Assembly (NCBI RefSeq): GCF_003605435.1
Contig: NZ_QXQB01000004.1
Span: forward strand, 124,001-188,000
Direction: 5' to 3'
Origin: Paenibacillus pinisoli
GTDB taxonomy: Bacteria; Bacillota; Bacilli; Paenibacillales; Paenibacillaceae
DNA length: 64,000 nt
This document shows positions 31,860 to 40,230 of this stretch, in pieces; the first letter of the stretch is position 1, and each line of letters opens with the position of its first letter. The translations under genes and the position numbers were made by a program. Below the pieces are notes generated by a model that was given only the letters and a program-made list of their open reading frames with translations, was not told where the DNA came from and did no database searches.

Positions 31860-32512
31860 TACATTTCCACTTTCTCAAACCGTTTGTTGGCAATATGATA
31901 AGCGATAAACGTAAATAGCGCAAATATCACGATGCCTGCAAGCAGGATTAAGAGGTGAGCGCCCAGATTGTCGCTGCCAGCGCCTTTGAACAGATCGGAC
32001 ACATACGAGTTTTGCAAGGCAAGCCATTCGGCGCCTCCGGCAAACAAGACTGCACCTGCATTCGCTGCGAATGCAGGTGCGCCGTATTTATACGACGTCT
32101 TATAATACATGGAGATGAAGATCAGATTGAAGATCGCCAGCATGACGAAGCATAGTCCCCAGAAGCCGAGGGTGGGCTTTAAAAAAATGTACATCATATC
32201 CGGATACAGATGAAGCGTGAAGATGCTGTAAATCATGGCAACGACAATATGCAGCAGCTCCAGAATGACGATAAAGGAGACTCTTGCTTTCACCATATCT
32301 CTTTTTGTAACCGGCATTATGCTTGTGAAGATCAGATCGTTCTGACTCTTATACCCTCCGAACATATTCGGAATTGTAATGAAACAGAAGTAGAGGATAA
32401 CCAGAAAATACAGCCACCCCGGAATAAGCATCAATGCGCCCGTCAAAAATGGAAGGACATAGAAGAACGGACTTACGCCGATCTTGAATTCTTTCAATAA
32501 CAAGTTATACAT
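31859..32512 (-). CDS. ABC-2 permease (Ytr-like operon)
   Basis: 217 aa with about six hydrophobic segments. NMFGGYKSQNDLIFTSIMPVTKRDMVKARVSFIVILELLHI is typical of Firmicute ABC-2 permeases that partner with YtrB/BcrA-type ATPases. It overlaps the ATPase gene by 8 nt and the regulator by 1 nt. Only one permease gene is present, unlike the ytrCD pair of B. subtilis. Confidence 0.85.
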   Translation of the reverse strand: MYNLLLKEFKIGVSPFFYVLPFLTGALMLIPGWLYFLVILYFCFITIPNMFGGYKSQNDLIFTSIMPVTKRDMVKARVSFIVILELLHIVVAMIYSIFTLHLYPDMMYIFLKPTLGFWGLCFVMLAIFNLIFISMYYKTSYKYGAPAFAANAGAVLFAGGAEWLALQNSYVSDLFKGAGSDNLGAHLLILLAGIVIFALFTFIAYHIANKRFEKVEM

Positions 32513-33362
32513 CCTGCGTATCCTCCTTCTTCGAGCAATAGATCATGATTTCCTCCAGATTCGGTATGGCGGACTTTACGTTCTGAGACGAATCGAAGTC
32601 CTTCGTATGAATAAGGCCGGTGAAGCCAAATAAATTGGTTTTATAGGAAATGAGCTGCTCCTTGACCAGATTCAGCTGCTCCTTCGTGCCGCTCAGCAAA
32701 CGGTACGCATCTACGAACTCTTCCTTTTCCGCACTGTTGATGATTTTCCCGTTATGCATGAAGGTAATGAAATCTGCGCATTTCTCCAGATCGGATGTGA
32801 TATGAGTGGAGAAGAGGATGCTGATCTCGCCGTCCTGCACCAGCTCACGGAAGATATCCAGCAGATTGTCCCGGGCTACGGGGTCGAGCCCGCTGGTCGG
32901 CTCATCCAGAATAAGAAGCTTCGCGCCGTGCGACAGAGCAAGGGCCAGGCTGTACTTCACCTTCATCCCGGTCGAGAGCTCGGAGATCTTCTTGTCCTCG
33001 ATCAGGTTGAACTTCTTCAAATACTTGTGGTAGGTGTCATCATCCCAATTCTTGTAAAATGGCTTGATCACATTTGTTAAGGTCCTGACTTTGGTGCGGG
33101 TGTAGAAGTTGATGTCGCCAAAAGCAGAGCCGATCTCCTGCTTCAACTCAACCTCGTGCTGATCCATGTTTTTGCCCATAATATGAATTTCGCCGCTGTC
33201 CAGTCGAATCAGATTCAGTATCGACTTTATCGTTGTTGTTTTGCCGGCGCCATTCGAACCGATAAACCCCATAATGTAGCCCTTCTCCAACTGAAAAGAA
33301 ACGTTCTTCAGATGAAAATGCTCATACTTTTTACTTACGTTGCGAATATCTAAAGCCAGCAT
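32505..33362 (-). CDS. ABC transporter ATP-binding protein, YtrB type
   Basis: 285 aa. Walker A GSNGAGKTT, signature LSTGMKVKYSLALAL and Walker B LLILDEPTSGLDP are intact. The ~75-aa C-terminal extension with TSDLEKCADFITFMHNGKI and a divergent end is usual for this class. ATG 33362 lies behind GGAGG; an upstream frame to 33404 would lie inside the promoter. First gene of the operon. Probable role: response to cell-wall-active antibiotics (from family knowledge). Confidence 0.9.
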   Translation of the reverse strand: MLALDIRNVSKKYEHFHLKNVSFQLEKGYIMGFIGSNGAGKTTTIKSILNLIRLDSGEIHIMGKNMDQHEVELKQEIGSAFGDINFYTRTKVRTLTNVIKPFYKNWDDDTYHKYLKKFNLIEDKKISELSTGMKVKYSLALALSHGAKLLILDEPTSGLDPVARDNLLDIFRELVQDGEISILFSTHITSDLEKCADFITFMHNGKIINSAEKEEFVDAYRLLSGTKEQLNLVKEQLISYKTNLFGFTGLIHTKDFDSSQNVKSAIPNLEEIMIYCSKKEDTQDV

Positions 33363-33392
33363 GTGGTCTCCTCCGCTCCAAAATTGTGTATG

Positions 33393-33434
33393 TTGTGTAT
33401 GCACAATATATCATCGAAAATATTCGTCTGTCAA
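33393..33434 (-). promoter_or_regulatory. Promoter and YtrA-type operator
   Basis: Minus strand: TTGACA (33434-33429), 18-nt spacer, TATATT (33410-33405), then the palindrome TTGTGTATGCACAA (33393-33406) overlapping the -10 and start. A GntR repressor bound there would block transcription. Confidence 0.75.
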
Positions 33435-33458
33435 TTGCTGTTCAATTATTTTTTGCAA

Positions 33459-33503
33459 AAAAAGGAGAGCAGGAAGTTATTGTTCCTGTTCTCCTGCAAA
33501 AAA
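33459..33503. terminator. Second hairpin after the Cys-rich peptide operon
   Basis: GCAGGAGAACAGGAA (minus) pairs with TTCCTGCTCTCCT, with T/A runs on both sides. It reinforces termination between the peptide operon and the Ytr-like promoter. Confidence 0.7.
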
Positions 33504-33505
33504 GA

Positions 33506-33550
33506 TAAAACCCGCAAACTCTCACATAAAGTGATGAGCTTACGGGTTTC
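33506..33550 (-). terminator. Terminator of the Cys-rich peptide operon
   Basis: Minus strand AAACCCGTAAGCTC pairs with GAGTTTGCGGGTTT (two mismatches), then TATC. It starts about 40 nt after the peptide stop. Confidence 0.75.
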
Positions 33551-33588
33551 GTTCATTCTAATGCATGATTGCGGTGCAGTGTCTGGAA

Positions 33589-33768
33589 TTAATTGCCGCA
33601 GCAATTTCCATATTCGGTATGTGTGTATACGCAAGTTGTAGAGCCGTCAGAAGTATCGAAGCAGCGTCTGAAGACATTGCGATAGGAGATACTTCTGGAC
33701 GAACAAGTAGTGGTTGTTTGACAATCCCAGTTGCCGTAGCAGTTTGTATGAGTATCCTGACAGGCCAT
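33589..33768 (-). CDS. 59-aa cysteine-rich peptide (candidate secreted or modified peptide)
   Basis: The predicted peptide starts MACQDTHTNC and ends YGNCCGN. It has eight Cys (residues 3, 10, 16, 22, 36, 46, 56, 57), many Thr/Ser/Asn/Tyr and no Lys. There is no signal peptide and no double-glycine leader. The start is well supported: AAAGGAGGTG (33775-33784) lies 6 nt before ATG. It is the last gene of an operon with two thioredoxin-like proteins and an ABC half-transporter, followed by terminators. The even Cys count fits four disulfides. I know no matching family. Options are a leaderless disulfide-rich bacteriocin, a RiPP precursor, or a small metal-binding protein. The gene is too short for similarity claims without search. 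Confidence 0.7.
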   Translation of the reverse strand: MACQDTHTNCYGNWDCQTTTTCSSRSISYRNVFRRCFDTSDGSTTCVYTHTEYGNCCGN

Positions 33769-33807
33769 AGTTTTCACCTCCTTTCATGTAATCTGGGACG
33801 GATGGCA

Positions 33808-34239
33808 TTAGTTCTGATTGATGATCCTGTCTAAATCATCGATGGAATGAATAACTCCGGAACCTTCAATCATACGATTGCTGTCCAGCCTGTATACGAA
33901 GGGAGTAGCAAAAACCTTATGAATATCCTTTTGCTCTATGGCGGATAAATACAGGATGGGAAAGCCCGGCTTGAAATGGCGGGATAGCTCTTCGTTTTCT
34001 TCATTGTGCCCATCCGTATATAGCTGCACATCGCCTGGGAACTGCTTGAACTCGGTTATTAGGGCCGGCAGCATGTCCACACAGGATTTGCAGGTTAAGG
34101 AGATATATCCGAGCAGCACCGGATTCTCATGATTGGGTCTTAGCAATGTGATTGAATCTGGAAAATAATCTCCAATTTCGTATTCATGATTGAGCTGCGA
34201 ATTGCGCTGAAACAGTTCCTTGAAGTTGATTTTCCCCAC
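33808..34239 (-). CDS. Thioredoxin-like protein (CKSC), cytoplasmic
   Basis: 143 aa. LLGYISLTCKSCVDMLPALITEF is the strand-CxxC-helix of a TlpA/thioredoxin fold, with Cys near 50 and 53. HKVFATPFVYRLDSNRMIEGSGVI supplies the cis-Pro loop (TPF). There is no signal peptide or membrane anchor, unlike usual Gram-positive TlpA/ResA-type proteins. GTG 34239 follows GAGGTGA. It overlaps the ABC gene by 56 nt and lies 40 nt before the Cys-rich peptide gene. Function inferred from context: thiol handling of the peptide before or during export. Confidence 0.8.
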   Translation of the reverse strand: MGKINFKELFQRNSQLNHEYEIGDYFPDSITLLRPNHENPVLLGYISLTCKSCVDMLPALITEFKQFPGDVQLYTDGHNEENEELSRHFKPGFPILYLSAIEQKDIHKVFATPFVYRLDSNRMIEGSGVIHSIDDLDRIINQN

Positions 34240-35998
34240 TATTATTCACCTCATTGTTATCTTGTGTAGTCGCGAACATGCGATAATATCTTCCCCCAGC
34301 TTGAATAAGCTCTTGATGTGTTCCGGACTCTGCAATTTCTCCATTATGCAAGACGATAATATAGTCAGCCATCTGACAGATTTGCATTCGATGTGTGATG
34401 AAGAGGGTTGTTTGGCCAGCACGCTTTCTATTTTTGACAATAGAATTCATAATAGATTGTTCGGTTTCCGGATCTAGCGCAGAGGTAGCCTCATCCAGCA
34501 ACAGAAAAGGCGAGTTTTTATATAAGGCTCTGGCAATAGCGATTTTCTGCCATTGTCCTCCAGAGAGCTGCCGGGATCCTGTGAACTCCCAGCCTAATAT
34601 CGTTTCCTTGGAAACTTCTTCTGGAAATAACTCGGGATACTTCTCCGACAACTCCAATAAATTCTTATTAGATTCCTCCGATGGAGAATTCAAAATAATA
34701 TTTTCCTCCAGCGAGATCGGATATCGGACAAAATCCTGTGAGACCATTGTCATCTGGCGAATTAGGCTCAGGTGATCAATCTCGTTAATGTCGGTGTCAT
34801 TAATGTAAAGTGCTCCGGGAGCTACATCATATAGCCCAATTAGTATTTTGCCTAACGTTGATTTCCCGGATCCGTTTTCCCCCACGATAGATATGCAATG
34901 TCCTGCTTTAATGTTCAGATTTATATGCTTAAGAACATATCTATTCGTCGTTGGGTATTGAAACGTGAGATTTTTGATCATAATTTCTTCAATAGGCGAT
35001 GCTAGCTTTCTATCATGAGCTTGCCCTGTGAGGCTAAGCGGAAAGTACTTTTCCATAAACTGCTGCAGCTGGCGGCTTGTCAGAAAGGTTTGTTTGACTC
35101 TTCCAAAGTATTGGCCAATGGCAAACAATGCGGATTGAAGCATAGTTACCGCGGTAGTAATTGCGATATATTGGCCTATTGATAATTCGCTTGCGATAAG
35201 GCTTCGCACTAAGAGGATCTGAATAATGACAAAGCCCAGTGGTTCGATTATGGCAAATAGCAATCTCTTGATATAGATCTTTTTTTGATGAGAGATTTCC
35301 CATTTAATAGATTTTAATGATACTTTGTCCCATTTCCGCAAGAAAAACGATTTGCTTTGAAAGATTAAGAGCTCCTTCTGAGCTAACGGCCTTACTAATG
35401 TCTCGAACATCATCAGTTTTTCTCTAGTCAATTGACTTGTGTTTTCTGTATACGAATGATTCAGCTTCGATATTTTAATTTCATTTAAGAAATGCGGCAG
35501 GCAGTAAATGGAAACGATTATCGGTATATACCACATGTAGTTTATAAGTATGATGCTATAGGTCATAAATAATATGATTTGATGAGCGAAATGAATGAAG
35601 GTAATGATTAAGCTGGATATTGAAAAAAAAGTGCTTTTAAGAAAGTTGAAATCATTTTGGTACTGGGGCGTTTCTAATTTTGTGACCGTCTTTAAATGAA
35701 TTAAATCGATTAATTGATACTCAAGAAGGCGGTTCATTTGAATGCTCATTTTTTGTTCCAAGTACTGTCGGAGCTGCTCCATACATAGCTGAGTCAGCTT
35801 GAGGAGAAGCATAATGACAATTAATTGGATTATGAATGAGTAATGATGATTACTATTCGTTAATGCATCGAAAAACTGCTCTGTCAATTTAATGGTATAG
35901 GCGGCGATCCCTATTAGTATGACGGATAACAAGCTTAATATTGCAATTGTCCAATATGAGCCTGTCAGCATCTTGCGAATAATTTGGCTAAGCTTCAT
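34184..35998 (-). CDS. ABC half-transporter (exporter type, TMD-NBD)
   Basis: 604 aa. An N-terminal membrane domain with about six helices (residues 15-310) is fused to an ATPase domain: Walker A GENGSGKST, Q-loop MVSQDFVRYP, signature LSGGQWQKIA, Walker B FLLLDEATSALDP and H-loop ITHR. There is no N-terminal C39 peptidase domain, so it would not cleave a double-glycine leader. Half-transporters of this type export peptides, lipids or drugs as homodimers. The gene overlaps both thioredoxin-like genes (11 and 56 nt), so the operon is tightly coupled. The likely cargo is the downstream Cys-rich peptide (inference). Confidence 0.92.
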   Translation of the reverse strand: MKLSQIIRKMLTGSYWTIAILSLLSVILIGIAAYTIKLTEQFFDALTNSNHHYSFIIQLIVIMLLLKLTQLCMEQLRQYLEQKMSIQMNRLLEYQLIDLIHLKTVTKLETPQYQNDFNFLKSTFFSISSLIITFIHFAHQIILFMTYSIILINYMWYIPIIVSIYCLPHFLNEIKISKLNHSYTENTSQLTREKLMMFETLVRPLAQKELLIFQSKSFFLRKWDKVSLKSIKWEISHQKKIYIKRLLFAIIEPLGFVIIQILLVRSLIASELSIGQYIAITTAVTMLQSALFAIGQYFGRVKQTFLTSRQLQQFMEKYFPLSLTGQAHDRKLASPIEEIMIKNLTFQYPTTNRYVLKHINLNIKAGHCISIVGENGSGKSTLGKILIGLYDVAPGALYINDTDINEIDHLSLIRQMTMVSQDFVRYPISLEENIILNSPSEESNKNLLELSEKYPELFPEEVSKETILGWEFTGSRQLSGGQWQKIAIARALYKNSPFLLLDEATSALDPETEQSIMNSIVKNRKRAGQTTLFITHRMQICQMADYIIVLHNGEIAESGTHQELIQAGGRYYRMFATTQDNNEVNNSGENQLQGTVSAQFAAQS

Positions 35999-36461
35999 GG
36001 ATGCCGGTGAAATACGGAATGATCGGTTGGCAGGTCTCTTTTAGAAGATTAGGCGATCCTACATTTTGGCTGGATAGAATCTTGCCGGATGCATCTATTG
36101 CATAACCCCATGGAACGGAATAAGACTGCAAATGCTTAACCATATCTTGAATGGAGTATTTGAATACGCTTGCTCGTCCTTCAAAAGCTTGTTGAATAAT
36201 ATCTAAATTCTCTTGTGTGGTATCTATTAATATGATGACGTTAAGTGAGGGATTGTGATGGGTGTAATCATCCAGGGCTTCAAGCGCATCTGCGCAAACG
36301 TCGCAGCTTGTGCTTAATAACAAGAGCAGCAGGTGATTCGTGATGAGCGGATGGAGGGTAAGCGGTGAATCTGATTCTATGAGGGTAATGTCGGGTATCT
36401 CGGAGTTGACTGGAAGCTTTTTCATTTCGTTAGACGAATGGGAAAAAGTGCTATTAACCAT
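35988..36461 (-). CDS. Thioredoxin-like protein (CDVC), cytoplasmic
   Basis: 157 aa. LLLLLLSTSCDVCADALEAL carries the CxxC (Cys near 53 and 56) after a hydrophobic strand, and SYSVPWGYAIDASGKIL has the cis-Pro loop (VPW). The short poly-Leu stretch is the core beta strand, not a membrane helix. No signal peptide. AGGAGG lies 5 nt before ATG 36461. First gene of the operon. It is only distantly like the second thioredoxin-like protein, which suggests a two-step or heteromeric function. Confidence 0.8.
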   Translation of the reverse strand: MVNSTFSHSSNEMKKLPVNSEIPDITLIESDSPLTLHPLITNHLLLLLLSTSCDVCADALEALDDYTHHNPSLNVIILIDTTQENLDIIQQAFEGRASVFKYSIQDMVKHLQSYSVPWGYAIDASGKILSSQNVGSPNLLKETCQPIIPYFTGIHEA

Positions 36462-36474
36462 GATAACCTCCTAA

Positions 36475-36610
36475 TAAATCCAATATTAGACATTATTATT
36501 GTTTAAGTGGATTCTATCATTCATTTTCACACAAATCAAGAGTTAATTGGGTTCCGATGGAAAAATTATTTGATTTCATCTATTATGGATGATAAAGTAA
36601 ATTATAGATG
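36475..36610. promoter_or_regulatory. Divergent control region of peptide operon and SBP pair
   Basis: ATAAATCCAATATT (36475-36488) matches the left half of the palindrome before the 5'-nucleotidase gene. CATCTATTAT (36577-36586) and ATTATAGATG (36601-36610) form an inverted repeat (9 of 10) about 40 nt before the SBP start. No clear sigma-A -35/-10 pair was assigned. Confidence 0.4.
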
Positions 36611-36649
36611 ATAGAGGTCTTTCTTCTATCCATTTATAGGAGGCTGCTT

Positions 36650-38020
36650 ATGAATCGTTGGCTTGCAGTAGTATTTTGTATGTTGGTTGCAGCATTGGCA
36701 GGGAGTGCGTGTTCTGGCAAAGAAGCGGTCAAAGATCCGGTTACTTTAACCGTATTGTCCGGGTCAGGATCAACAGAGTTCAATAAGGCGTATGGAGATA
36801 TCTTCAGACAGAAGTATCCGCATGTAACCTTGCGTGTCATTAACTACACTCAGCATGAAGCTTACAAAACGATGGATGATCTTACTAAAGTGATGAATGA
36901 TGTTCAACCAGATATAGTTGAGCTTTATAGCAGCCAATTGGTTGATTTAGTTGATAAAGGACAGCTGGTAGAGTTGGACAGCTATATCCAGAGCTCCTCA
37001 TTTGATATTGAAAATATGTATGCTCCAGTGATTGAAGCGTTACGGCTTTATGGAGAAGGCAGATTATATGGCTTGACGCCTTATTTTCCGGGAAGTGCAT
37101 TGTACTACAACAAAACTTTATTCGACCTGAATCAAATACCCGTTCCTTCTGTGGGGGTTACATGGGAGCAAATCATTGACACGGCCAAGCTTTTTCCGCC
37201 AAACGAGGGGTATGTTGGCACATACATCAGGAAAGCGCCCGCCAATAAGTTCAACTATATCAGTTACATCGGCCTGGAAAACGGGTTGAGGGAAATGGAT
37301 TCAACAGGAAAGAGAGTAACCGTTGATACGGAATCATGGAGGACTATCTGGGCGAAGGGCATCGAGGCCTTCCAGTCCGGGGCTATCGCAGAGGTTGCCT
37401 CTGAGCCATTCCCTCAAAGCTTCTCTGAGGATGAATATATTGAACTCTGGCTCAAAAATAATGCATTTGCCGCTGGCAAGGCAGCCATGGTCGTAGCGGG
37501 TTACGGCATGGCAGAGCAATTAGAGCTTATTGGGAACAGCCAGTCTCCGAACAAGCCTGATTTTGAATGGGATATCGCAGCCTACATACCGAATGGCAGT
37601 AAGCCGAGCGGTGCTTTTATTTCGGATATGAATAAAATATTCTCCATAACGACATACAGCAAGAATGTTCAAGACGCATGGGAGCTGCTGTCATTTATGC
37701 ATAGCGAGTCTGCGATGTTAAGCCTGAATAACCAACAGGATCTTGGATATGGATATCTATCTTCCAGACCATCAGCTGCAAGGAAGATTGGCGATAAAAA
37801 TATCGGCGCCTTTTATTCGGCTGCGGAAGCGGTCAATAGCGGCGGGGCAGCTAAGGTGCCGGATGCGTTTTTGCTTTCATTTATGAAGATTGGCGAAGAA
37901 GAAATTGAATTGGCTATCAGCGGTGAGCAGACTGTAGAACAGTCTATTGCGAATATTCAGGAGCGGGGGCAGCAAGCTTTGGAGGCGGCTTTGTTAGCGG
38001 AAGGAGAGTCGGAACAATGA
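36650..38020 (+). CDS. Extracellular solute-binding lipoprotein (family 1), first of tandem pair
   Basis: 456 aa. A signal with a Cys after ALAGSA (lipobox-like AGSAC) is followed by a family-1 binding-protein fold: VTLTVLSGSGSTEFNKAYGDIFRQKYPHVTLRVINY, QPDIVELYSSQLVDLV, GRLYGLTPYFPGSALYYNKTLFDLNQIPVP and GKAAMVVAGYG. ATG 36650 lies behind AGGAGG; the longer frame from 36608 has no SD. No permease is near, unlike sugar systems. It is coupled to a second such gene (ATGA overlap) and divergent from the peptide-export operon. Confidence 0.9.
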   Translation: MNRWLAVVFCMLVAALAGSACSGKEAVKDPVTLTVLSGSGSTEFNKAYGDIFRQKYPHVTLRVINYTQHEAYKTMDDLTKVMNDVQPDIVELYSSQLVDLVDKGQLVELDSYIQSSSFDIENMYAPVIEALRLYGEGRLYGLTPYFPGSALYYNKTLFDLNQIPVPSVGVTWEQIIDTAKLFPPNEGYVGTYIRKAPANKFNYISYIGLENGLREMDSTGKRVTVDTESWRTIWAKGIEAFQSGAIAEVASEPFPQSFSEDEYIELWLKNNAFAAGKAAMVVAGYGMAEQLELIGNSQSPNKPDFEWDIAAYIPNGSKPSGAFISDMNKIFSITTYSKNVQDAWELLSFMHSESAMLSLNNQQDLGYGYLSSRPSAARKIGDKNIGAFYSAAEAVNSGGAAKVPDAFLLSFMKIGEEEIELAISGEQTVEQSIANIQERGQQALEAALLAEGESEQ

Positions 38021-39234
38021 GGCTTGGAAAGTGGTTAACCCTATCCGTGATGGTGATGATGCTATTAACTGCTTGCTCCTCTAATGCAGATAATAGCAAG
38101 AAGCAATCAGGGAGCGTCAAGGTAGCTTATCTGTCTCAAAATGGATTCATGCCGCAATACGGAAATCTGCTGAAGGGGAAATTCCCTAACGTTGAGATAG
38201 AAGTCGTTGAATTTCCATATGAAGCTTATCGAAATCCGGCGGAGCTTCATAAATTTGTTAACGCTTTTCAGCCCGATATTTTGGTGGCATTCAATTATCA
38301 AACCTTCAAGTATTTTACGGAGCAACAGCTATTAGCTAACCTGCAGCCGTTAATAAAAGATGACTTTGATCTCTCGGGTTTTCATCCGGAACTGCTGCCT
38401 CTATGGAAAGACGGGGCTGCTCTAATGGGAGTATCGCCTTATTTCAGATTAGAAGGCATCATTTATAATACGGAATTGTTCCAGAAGTATCAGATTCCAT
38501 TACCTTCGCCAACTATGACATGGGATGAGCTATTCGTAACGGCAAGTCTATTTCCGCAAGAAGATGGTATTCTTGCGCTTGAATTAGTAGAGGGGTACGA
38601 TCCGTTTTCATTAGTAAGATATTTTGGCGAGAAGGCCGGATTGCAATGGATCAGCAATGACGGCAAACAATTGACGATTCATTCGCCGTCTTGGGTGGAT
38701 GTGTTTCAGCTGGCAGTGACAGCGAATCAGAATGAAATCGTACAATGGGATGCTGCTCTCTCACAGAAGGAGCAATCTCACATCGCCATGAGTTCAGATG
38801 TAATTGGCTCATTAAGACAATTGGAGAACGGATGGGGAGCGATACCGCTGCCTGCTGTGGCAAGCAACGGCAAATATAATGATATCGCTTTTGTTGATAT
38901 ATTTGGCATTAATGCCAATTCGCCTAACAGGGATCTGTCATGGGAATTAATCAAGTATATTACTGGCGATGAGTGGGCTTCACAAAAACAGAATGCGGAT
39001 GGATATATCTCAACCCGCACGAAGCATATTGGGGAAGTCGGCGGCGTAGATGTGGAGCAAGTGTTGAGTCATATCGCATTTACAAATGCTCAGGCCCAGG
39101 TGTCCTCAGATTTTATTCAGCAATTTTCCCTGTTGGTTCGTGAAGCCTTCCGTCAAATCATTGAGGATAACCGGCCAGTGGAAGAAGTTGTTCAGGAATT
39201 GGAATCAGAAGGCAAGTTGCTATTAGGTCAATAA
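38017..39234 (+). CDS. Extracellular solute-binding lipoprotein (family 1), second of tandem pair
   Basis: 405 aa. Lipobox MLLTACSS; then KVAYLSQNGFMPQYGNLLKGKFPNVEIEVVEF, QPDILVAFNYQTFKYF, GVSPYFRLEGIIYNTELFQKYQIPLPSPTMTWDELF. Homologous to the preceding gene product and to that at 62381, but divergent in sequence. It begins in the stop of the preceding gene and its 3' end overlaps the convergent LysR gene by 12 nt. Role unknown; the pair has no importer subunits nearby. Confidence 0.88.
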   Translation: MRLGKWLTLSVMVMMLLTACSSNADNSKKQSGSVKVAYLSQNGFMPQYGNLLKGKFPNVEIEVVEFPYEAYRNPAELHKFVNAFQPDILVAFNYQTFKYFTEQQLLANLQPLIKDDFDLSGFHPELLPLWKDGAALMGVSPYFRLEGIIYNTELFQKYQIPLPSPTMTWDELFVTASLFPQEDGILALELVEGYDPFSLVRYFGEKAGLQWISNDGKQLTIHSPSWVDVFQLAVTANQNEIVQWDAALSQKEQSHIAMSSDVIGSLRQLENGWGAIPLPAVASNGKYNDIAFVDIFGINANSPNRDLSWELIKYITGDEWASQKQNADGYISTRTKHIGEVGGVDVEQVLSHIAFTNAQAQVSSDFIQQFSLLVREAFRQIIEDNRPVEEVVQELESEGKLLLGQ

Positions 39235-40113
39235 ACAGGATACAAAGTTTTCCGCCATCGCAGACAAGCGGCGGTTCTTCAGCCATACCAGCCCGACGGG
39301 AGAGAGCATCTCGGACGGGCTGGTTATTTTGTAGGCGCGAATAGCTGCGCTCTTATGCACCTTGAGCAGCGTCTCCGGTACGATCGCCGAGCAGAAGCCG
39401 GACTCCACCAGCCGGACCAGCAGCGAGATATCGGAGCATTCGCCTACTATATTGGGCTGCAGATGAAGCTCGGAGAAGGCTTGCCGGATGATGTAGTGTA
39501 CGCCGAGTCCCGGCGTGCTGGGCAGCATGAGCGGGAGGCCTTGCAGCTCGGCGAGTGCAACTCCGGCATCCGCAGACTCTGGTACCCATGATGGCTCTGA
39601 AGCGGATGTCACCCATTGGAACGGCTCGCTATACAGATACCGGACATCCAGATCATCTCCCAAATCAAGCGGCAAGCGGATAAACGCCAGCTCAACCGCG
39701 CGTTCTCTGACTAATTGACAGAGGCGGGCGGATTCATTCTGCTGAATATGGTAGGCAACTTTGGGATAAGCTTCCCGGAAGCGGTGGAGAAGATCAGGCA
39801 GCTCCGCGACCGAAAGCGTATTGACGCCAATCGCTAGCGTTCCGCTGCTGCCTTGCCCGACCTCTTTCACCTCAGACGTTGCTTCTTCCATTAGCTCCGT
39901 CATTTGCAAGGCATAATGATAGAGCTTCCTTCCCGCTGCCGTCAGCTTCAAGTACTTGCCGTCCCGCTCCATGAGTGCGGAGTTCAGCTCTTCCTCCATC
40001 GCTTTCAATTGCTGGCTTAGTGGCGGCTGGGAGAGATGAAGCCGCTTGGCAGCGGCTGATATGGTTCCTTCCTCTACAATTGCAATGAAGTAGCGCAGCT
40101 GCCGAATGTCCAT
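39223..40113 (-). CDS. LysR-family transcriptional regulator
   Basis: 296 aa. N-terminal HTH MDIRQLRYFIAIVEEGTISAAAKRLHLSQPPLSQQLKAMEEELNSALMERDGKYLKLTAAGRKLY is canonical. The C-terminal effector domain begins near 90 (GTLAIGVNTLSVAELPDLLHRF). I chose the second ATG (40113) at 6 nt from AAGGAGG; 40116 is only 3 nt away. It is divergent from a deaminase gene at 40231, the likely target. Confidence 0.9.
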   Translation of the reverse strand: MDIRQLRYFIAIVEEGTISAAAKRLHLSQPPLSQQLKAMEEELNSALMERDGKYLKLTAAGRKLYHYALQMTELMEEATSEVKEVGQGSSGTLAIGVNTLSVAELPDLLHRFREAYPKVAYHIQQNESARLCQLVRERAVELAFIRLPLDLGDDLDVRYLYSEPFQWVTSASEPSWVPESADAGVALAELQGLPLMLPSTPGLGVHYIIRQAFSELHLQPNIVGECSDISLLVRLVESGFCSAIVPETLLKVHKSAAIRAYKITSPSEMLSPVGLVWLKNRRLSAMAENFVSCLLT

Positions 40114-40230
40114 CATCGTCCTCCTTATATATGCAAAACCTTAGTGAATGATAGGTTATCTATATTTTTCGAATGGATATGCTTATGATACCATGATTTT
40201 ATAGCAATAGATGAACAGGAGGATATAATC

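Noticed and set aside
34184-36461. Sublancin-type glycocin cluster
   Set aside because: No glycosyltransferase, no C39 peptidase in the ABC protein, no membrane thiol oxidase, and the peptide lacks a GG leader.
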